A DNA stretch of 64,000 bases from Diplosphaera chodatii (taxonomy: Eukaryota > Chlorophyta > Trebouxiophyceae > Prasiolales > Stichococcaceae). The position numbers and the translations under genes are program-made. Shown here piece by piece: positions 58,024-64,000 of the stretch (positions are counted from its first letter, which is position 1; every line of letters starts with the position of its first letter). The DNA lies in contig JAALGY010000018.1 of assembly GCA_032358165.1 (NCBI GenBank), positions 124,001 through 188,000 on the forward strand, read 5' to 3'. The notes under the pieces are model-generated. The model worked only from the letters and a program-made list of their open reading frames with translations, did no database searches and was not told where the DNA came from.

Positions 58024-60084
58024 ATGCCGATCAGCGCCCTGCTGCGGCCGTGTCACCCGCTGCATGTGCGTGGGTCCGCCATTCACCAGCAAACGCAGCA
58101 ACTGCGGCAAGCAAACGCCATGCGAGCACATTGCAGCACCACACACGACCAGAAGGATGAAACCACCAACTTCAGCAGGCGAGATGCGCAGCTGGCGGCG
58201 GCGGCTCTGCTGCTGTCAGCCGCAGCAGTGGCTCGGCCGCCGCCGGCAGCAGCGCTGGCATGTGCGGGCATGCGGGGGCGGGAGCTGCAGCAGTGCCTGA
58301 AGAAGGCCAGGCAGGAGCGAGAGGGAGCAGGTATGGATGCGAAGGTATGGATGCGAACCATTGGCACAGTCGCATTTTGTCATGGCATTGCGCAGCTGAA
58401 CACATTTGTGCTGCTGACAACAGAGAGCGAGGCGCCTACAGAAGGAGAGAAACCAAAGTATGACAGCATCGGGGAGCTGGTGACATTACCATCAGGTGCG
58501 TAAGAACCAATGGCATCGCTGGGCAAGAACCGGTGTCATCTGCGGGCGTATGCAGGTTATTGCACCAAACACAGCATCTCTCTGAGCACCAAAAACGTGC
58601 GGCGCAGGCATCCAGTATCGGGAGATGGAGACAGGGACAGGTCGCGAGGTGCGCTCCAAAAGTCGAGATGTTGGCACAGTGCAGCATTGCATGTCGTTAG
58701 GGATGTCAAGCATGCGAACGCAGTTGTGGTGCTCGTGCAGGCAGCTGTCGGCGCACAATGCGAGATATCATATTCTGTGTTCAGACTCGCCTCGGGCGCA
58801 TACTTCAAGAACTCCTCTGGCGGTCAGTCGTCTGCACAAGCTGTGCTCAGCGCTGTGGGACGCAATCGCAACACGTTCCTGGGCAGTTGCATCAGCTGAA
58901 ATGCAGCCGCCATGATCCCAGCATGCGAAGTTCTGAGCGCAGGCACGCCAGTGTATTTGTTTGGTTTCGGCGATGGCATCGACTTCAAGGGTGACGCCAA
59001 CGATGTGTACAGCTTCAGGTGGGTGGCGAATAAGCCCACTGTCTTCATTACCTTCGCAAAACTGGTTGCTCTTGAGTAAGATTGACACACTGCGGGACGA
59101 GGGCCGTCCATGTGAGCGCCATGTTTTGAGGCTGAGAATGGGGACCCTGTGACTCTAGCACGTGCTTGAAACCATGCCAGCAGCTGCTGCTAGCGCCATC
59201 CAGGCGTAGATACAGACATAGACTCTGCAGCTGTGCAATACAGTTATATACAGTCATACAGTTACAGTTATATATATTTACAGTTGAATACAGTTGACTA
59301 CACGTGCAGCCAAGCAGAGGGCCGGCATGTAGCAGCAGCAGCAGCAGCACCTGCTGCGTCGGCTGACGCTGGTGGCGGCGGCAGGGTTTCAGGTCCGATG
59401 TGTCATTCCCGCAGGCTGGGGGATGCAGAGGCGCTGCCGAGGGCGGCGGCGCTGGCGGTGAGGGGCATGCGGGAGGGGGGCCGCCGCCGGGTGCTGGTGC
59501 CGCCCCAGGGGGGCTGGACCACCGAGCGCACGCAGGTAGTGCCCCGCAGCCTGTCAAATCCGGCAACCCAATGCAAATATGGCTGGGTGTCCGTGGAGTT
59601 GGCGGCAGGCATGCATAGCCTGTGCTGCTGTAACCCTGCTCCCATACCTGTACATGGAATGCAGATTGTGTTTCACACTTTGCAGCCAATTCCAGCGTCA
59701 TTTGGCGGCAGGCGACGGCTGGCCACCCACAGGGGCGACCCGCTGCTGTTCGAGGCCAAGCTCGTGCGCGTGCGGCCTTCAGACTCAGCAGATGGCAGTC
59801 AGGTACAATGTACCCCGTATGTCCGGCCTGCTGCAAGGTTGCTGCTCAAGCTTTTACAGCCAGTGGTGCATGACCCATGGCCCCTCAGCATTGGCACACG
59901 CGATGCTCAACTTTGCTGCCAAAAGTATGATCTGTTAGTGGAAAAGAACCTCTGCAGCTCGCGTGCTAAAGTGCCGGTGTGCTTGCGGCGCATGCAGAGC
60001 AAGCTCGAAGGGGAGGATGCCACAGGGCAGCAGCCATACCGGCTGCCACCTCCGCCATCACCCTACAGGAGCAAGCTGGGGTGA
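58024..60084 (+). CDS. FKBP-type peptidyl-prolyl isomerase, thylakoid lumen
   Basis: Catalyses Xaa-Pro isomerisation; the lumenal FKBPs of plants assist photosystem or NDH assembly. Eight exons close in phase: 58024-58330, 58424-58495, 58608-58648, 58741-58822, 58943-59018, 59415-59535, 59686-59802, 59998-60084; 300 residues. The start MPISALLRPCHPLHVRGSA is a plastid transit peptide. It is followed by a twin-arginine lumenal signal (SRRDAQLAAAALLLSAAAVA, ending PPPAAALA), so TAT import is predicted. FKBP fold: IQYREMETGTGRE, CEISYSVFRLASGAYFKNSS, TPVYLFGFGDGIDF, LAVRGMREGGRRRVLVPPQ and PLLFEAKLVRVRPSD. The usual active-site VIxGW is replaced by AVRGM, so catalysis may be weak. The C-terminus has a short Pro-rich tail (YRLPPPPSPYRSKLG). 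The exact plant orthologue is not assigned. Confidence 0.88.
59238..59300. repeat. ACAGTT-based AT-rich tandem repeat
   Basis: Five to six copies of (A/T)ACAGTT separated by short TA-rich spacers, in the long FKBP intron 59019-59414. Simple-repeat expansion. Confidence 0.85.
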
Positions 60085-60365
60085 CAACTGCCAGCAGGCA
60101 GACTCGAACAGTCTAGAGTGGCGAAGCAATGCCGCATCTACATGCGCAACAAGCCTTCGAGGGTTCGAGCAAACAGACAGCAGTGATGTGGACCGGTTGC
60201 TGGCTGCACCTGAGAGCCCATACATCTGCCACGTGGTCCCCACCGCCGATCGTGCAATCGGCGGCGACATCAAGGACAGTTGGCAACCGCAACGGGTTTC
60301 GAGATTGTTTACCCATCGGCACACTCAGTATGTCACCTTCGTATCATACAGACGCTGAGGCTCGT

Positions 60366-63300
60366 ATGGGGCCACATCATCGGACGCAGCTGCCCTCTGA
60401 TAAGGCGCAGCGCCAGTACTCATGGATCTCGAGCTTCCTCCTGTGCCTGACCTCGCTCTGCTGCTGCTGCGCCTCAGCAGCAGCTCAGCCCACTGCTGAG
60501 CGAACAGCCGTGCGGCTGGTGCCGTCTGTGACCAACCTGTCGGGGACGCCCTTCAACGAGGTCCACCCGTGCGCCCCCTTCAGCATACTGGTGGCGCCTG
60601 GAGACTATGGCGTCTCCATTCCGGCAGAGCCGCAGGTGGGGTCGCCACACGTCTTCGGGCTTGCCATATGCTATTCTTTACCTTCGTGCAGGCTGTTGAC
60701 TGTGCTGGAGGCTGTGCAGCAGCGCACACTCGGGTCGGGCATGCGGCAACCTGGTTGCAGCACAGCCGTCAATGGACATGACATTAGAAGGACGACTGTC
60801 TTGTGAAAACCAAGCGCAACTTGCGCCTTGAAGGCCAGTGTCCAGTTGTCTGCAGGTGGTGGCAGTCATCGGCAGCGATGTCACACCGCAGGGCGTGCTG
60901 GTGCTGTCCACCGGCAGCCCCGGCTTCAGCACCAACTCTACCATCCAGCTGACCGTGCGTCATGTCACAAACCTGACAGGTTTACCCTTGTGAATAAATT
61001 ATGGTCGGGCCAGGTTGCTCAATCTAGCTGCTTTCTGCTCAGCACTCAGCTGTCTGCTCACCCTGTGCAGTCTAGACGTGTCGACTCTAGGACTGCAGAT
61101 TTCACTCAGGGCATACGACCCACATTCGTCATCACAGGTGACGCTGCCGGGGGCGGCGCTGCGGCGCGTCGTGAATGCGTCTCCACAGGGCGATGTCACG
61201 CTGGCACCCGGGTTCGCTCTGGGGGCGCTCAGCTTGGTGATGGGCCTGGGCTCTGGCGGCTTCATCGTCCCCTCGCTGCTGGTGGGCACCCTGCAGCTGC
61301 AGAGCGGCGGGTGAGCTGACGGCAGGGTCTGAGTGACACCATGGGCACACAACTTGACAGCTGTGGATCGACCATGGGCAGCAGCGGCAACCTTCCCTGC
61401 ACGCCCTTCAACACATGTTAGGTGGTCAGCACATAGCAGGCAATGCCCTGCAGCAGAGGGTGCACCCATCTTGCACAACGCGCGTCGTACGTACAAACGC
61501 ACCTGCTTTCAGATGTGGAACAGCACTCCTCCGTCTGTCCACAGCTTCACAAAGCATTCCCTGATGTACACGTTGCGCAGGAGCGGGCGCACCTATGTCA
61601 GCGGCACCATCCTGCAGGCGGCGCTCGTCGCCACCGGCGCCGCCGCCACCACGCTCGTGGGCGTCAACCTGGGAGCGGGGGTGACGGTGTCCGGCACCAG
61701 CCAGACCGCCATCTACTCCACCAACGGTGCGCTCTGAGCCCGTGCTGATGCCTGTCTGCAACAGCTGCGAATTGTCTGACGTTGCCACCGGGAGCTGTGG
61801 CGGCAAACATGAATTTCCTGCCCTGATGCGTGCTCACAGTCCTGCTGTCATATGGGCAGGCAGCTGAGGTGATGTTGAGGAGGCTTCAGAGTGCTGGAAT
61901 GCATCCAGTGTTGTCGTGTGTGCCATATTGTGTCTGTCCGGCTGCAGCGTCGTCGCTGTACTACGGCATGTCCAGCGGCCTGGCCGCCGTGTCTTTCAAC
62001 CAGGGCCAGTGCCTCGTGGTGGTGCGTCCCCTGGGCCCCTCACATATATATCAGTCCGCCCAATGCTGGTGCGCCTCACCCCCAACCAACACGGCTGCCA
62101 CTATCTGCTGCATCAGCGATCCACGGAGAGCACACTCGCGAGCCCGGGTCCACCACATCAAGCTCCTGCCAGGGCAGTCATACACGCTCATCAGGAGCCG
62201 CCAAGTGCAGATGTCATTTACACGTAGCGCTGCTGCAGGCACAGCAAATGGCGGGGTCGGGCGGCTGCCGGCAGCTGCCGCCGCCCGCACTGCCGCCGCC
62301 GGCGCCGCTGCCCCGCTGGACCTGCGGCCTCGCAACCGGCGGCAGCTTCAGTTGCGCCAGCAGTGAGAGCCCTTCGTGAGGCCACTGGACTGGAGGCCTG
62401 GTCCACATGTGTCGTGCCCTCTGGCTCTGTGTTTCACCGTACTGACACCGCTGTCCAGCTGTTGCTGACACCTTGCGCCCGCTCTGCCATGCACCTTGTA
62501 TCTATGTCAAATGCCATTGCCAGTCATGCTGTGAACATGCAGTCCTGGCGTCGGCGGCCGCGCGGCTGGCGGCGGTGGTGCCGCTGCCGCCCACCCTGCA
62601 GCAGGCTGTCACCCCAGCGCCCACCGCGCAGGTCGTGCTGCCCAGCGTGCCGCTCAATGCCACGGTCGCACCGACGCAGACCCCACTGGGTGAGGATCAG
62701 AGCATTGCTCGTCAATCGCTATCGCATGAGCCTAAGCTGTCTCCACAGCTGTGATTGATGTTTTCACGGTACGACATCAAGACACTGCTTATGTGGCCTG
62801 CTGCAAATGCAGCTGCTGCGGCCACAGCGGCTGCAGCTCCGCCACGGCCGCCACCCAGGCCGCCGCCTGCCGGTAGAGCTGCAGCAGCCGAGGGGGCGTC
62901 CGCACGAACACCACGTGTCCCACCTGCCTCCAGAGCCGGCGGCGCTCTCGGTGCCGCTGCAGCTGCGGCGCCGAATGCAACCCCGACTCCTGCTGGGAAG
63001 CAGGCAGCACCTCCTGCCAAGACGCCAACCCCTGGCCGCCACCGTCGCAATCTTTTGGCAGGAGCACCAGGTGCACCTGGAGCCCCCAATGCACGGCGCA
63101 CCCTGCAGCAAGGGGTTGGCAAGATGGCTGGCGCCACTGAACCAGCGCCCCCACCAGTCGCAGCAGCTGCTGCTGCCCCCCCTGCAGCGGCGCTGACGCC
63201 CGTGCCGACCGCCAACATCACCGCCATTGCCGCTCGAGCGCCGCCGCAGCTGGTGTCCCTCGTGCCGACGCTTCCCCCGCTGCCAAGCCTCGCCGCCGGG

Positions 63301-64000
63301 CTGCCGCCAGCGCCCACCACCCCCACATCGGCACCGCTTCTGATCCCAGCCCTGACGGTCCCACCAGAGGTGCCGCTGCCGGCGGCCCTCGAGCCAATCC
63401 CCAGCGGTGCCACCCTGCAGCAGATGGGCGAAAACGTCCTGAACGAGTGCGCAACTGCTGACTGAGACATGCTATGCTTAAAGCATATGGTCATGAAGGC
63501 ATTTCAGATCATAGGTCGAACCCTTCTGCTGAGACATGTACATGGGTGAGAACTGCAGCCAGTCACAAGTCCGCAGCAGAGCGTGCGGGGGCAACACTGT
63601 GACGGGTCTCGGCCACCTGTTTGACAAAGTGCAAGTGTTCCTGATCGCAGGACGGCTGACATTGCTGCTGCTGCCTCTGACCTGACGGCCGCTGGCCTGC
63701 GGCTCGGGGGAACGGGCGCCACCACAATCACTGTTGGCACGGACTCTGGCATCACGGCCTTCATCAGCGCGCCCAACGGCAACACAGCAGTGTCAACCAT
63801 ACCGGCCGCGCTAGGTGGGGTGCTCTCATGTCCTTTCCGGCCGGCCTGCGCTCAGTGCGTCAGCATCTGGCGCATGTGTAACCACTTCTTCCCAAGAAGG
63901 CTTGCACATAGGCAACATAAGCCGTGGTGAATGCGCAGCGCAGCAGAAACACGGCAGCCTTTCACGTTGCAGAACGCGGGCATCCGCGGCGGCCTGTGAA
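60366..64000 (+). CDS. secreted beta-repeat protein, GIN/DUF2807-like, Pro/Ala-rich insert (3' partial)
   Basis: ATG at 60366 gives a signal peptide (SWISSFLLCLTSLCCCCASA). Phase-consistent exons: 60366-60635, 60856-60954, 61138-61310, 61581-61726, 61947 to about 62018. Likely exons follow at about 62239-62364, about 62544-62690, about 62809-63446 and 63651-63814, and the gene runs off the right edge. The first domain has alternating short beta strands: FSILVAPGDYGVSIP, VTLPGAALRRVV, LSLVMGLGSGGF, TYVSGTILQAALVATGAA, AGVTVSGTSQTAIYS. This pattern fits the GIN (DUF2807) beta-solenoid found in bacterial adhesin-like proteins. A Pro/Ala-rich linker with basic HRRNLL and ARRTLQQ motifs precedes a second repeat block (AAGLRLGGTGATTITVG). 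Function unknown; surface or wall location inferred. Confidence 0.6.

Noticed and set aside
62712..63494. Minus-strand Gly/Ala-rich frame
   Set aside because: Antisense of a Pro/Ala exon that splices in phase (63446 to 63651) on the plus strand.

Overview
This is nuclear DNA from a eukaryote, most likely a chlorophyte green alga. The window is GC-rich and rich in CTGCAG/TGCATG words. It is packed with genes split into many short exons by introns of about 100-400 bp, which end in TGCAG and start with GTGAG, GTGCG or sometimes GC. Content points the same way: polyproline (SPPP) extracellular proteins, a plant-type SPX-MFS vacuolar phosphate transporter, and an FKBP isomerase with a transit peptide plus a twin-arginine lumenal signal. 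There are no bacterial operons, rRNA genes or CRISPR arrays. The species cannot be named from the sequence. Simple reading frames mislead here, so I built gene models by joining exons whose splice phases agree.

Layout. (1) <1-6138, minus: secreted Cys-rich/polyproline protein with a PA14 domain, 3' end off the window. (2) 8883-11960 and 13009-15070, plus: two adjacent type II membrane proteins. The second is a TylF-type O-methyltransferase; the first has methyltransferase-like motifs. (3) About 16134-26170, minus: DNA ligase IV, with a low-complexity tail and a decayed organelle-type tRNA-Thr in one intron. (4) 26586-30238, plus: helical-repeat, TTI2-like protein, head to head with LIG4. (5) 31007-35700 and 36389-41558, plus: tandem erythromycin-esterase-family genes; the second has a probable organelle presequence. 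(6) 41882 to about 43676, minus: type II thioesterase-like hydrolase. (7) 46112-50181, plus: a paralogue of gene 1 whose polyproline stalk is encoded by seven phase-2 exons, three of them tandem copies. (8) 50888-57233, minus: SPX-MFS transporter. (9) 58024-60084, plus: lumenal FKBP. (10) 60366->64000, plus: secreted beta-repeat protein resembling the GIN/DUF2807 fold.

Common threads. Genes 1, 7 and 10 are secreted cell-wall or matrix proteins. Genes 2 could methylate sugars in the Golgi and so act on the same extracellular material. LIG4 and the TTI2-like gene are both linked to DNA double-strand-break responses and share a 415 bp promoter. Several models (5, the TylF gene, 7, 9) close exactly in phase from start to stop codon, and the gene-1 exons from 6138 to 2028 also agree in phase. 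Large parts of LIG4, the TTI2-like gene, the thioesterase 5' end and the last third of gene 10 are only approximate.
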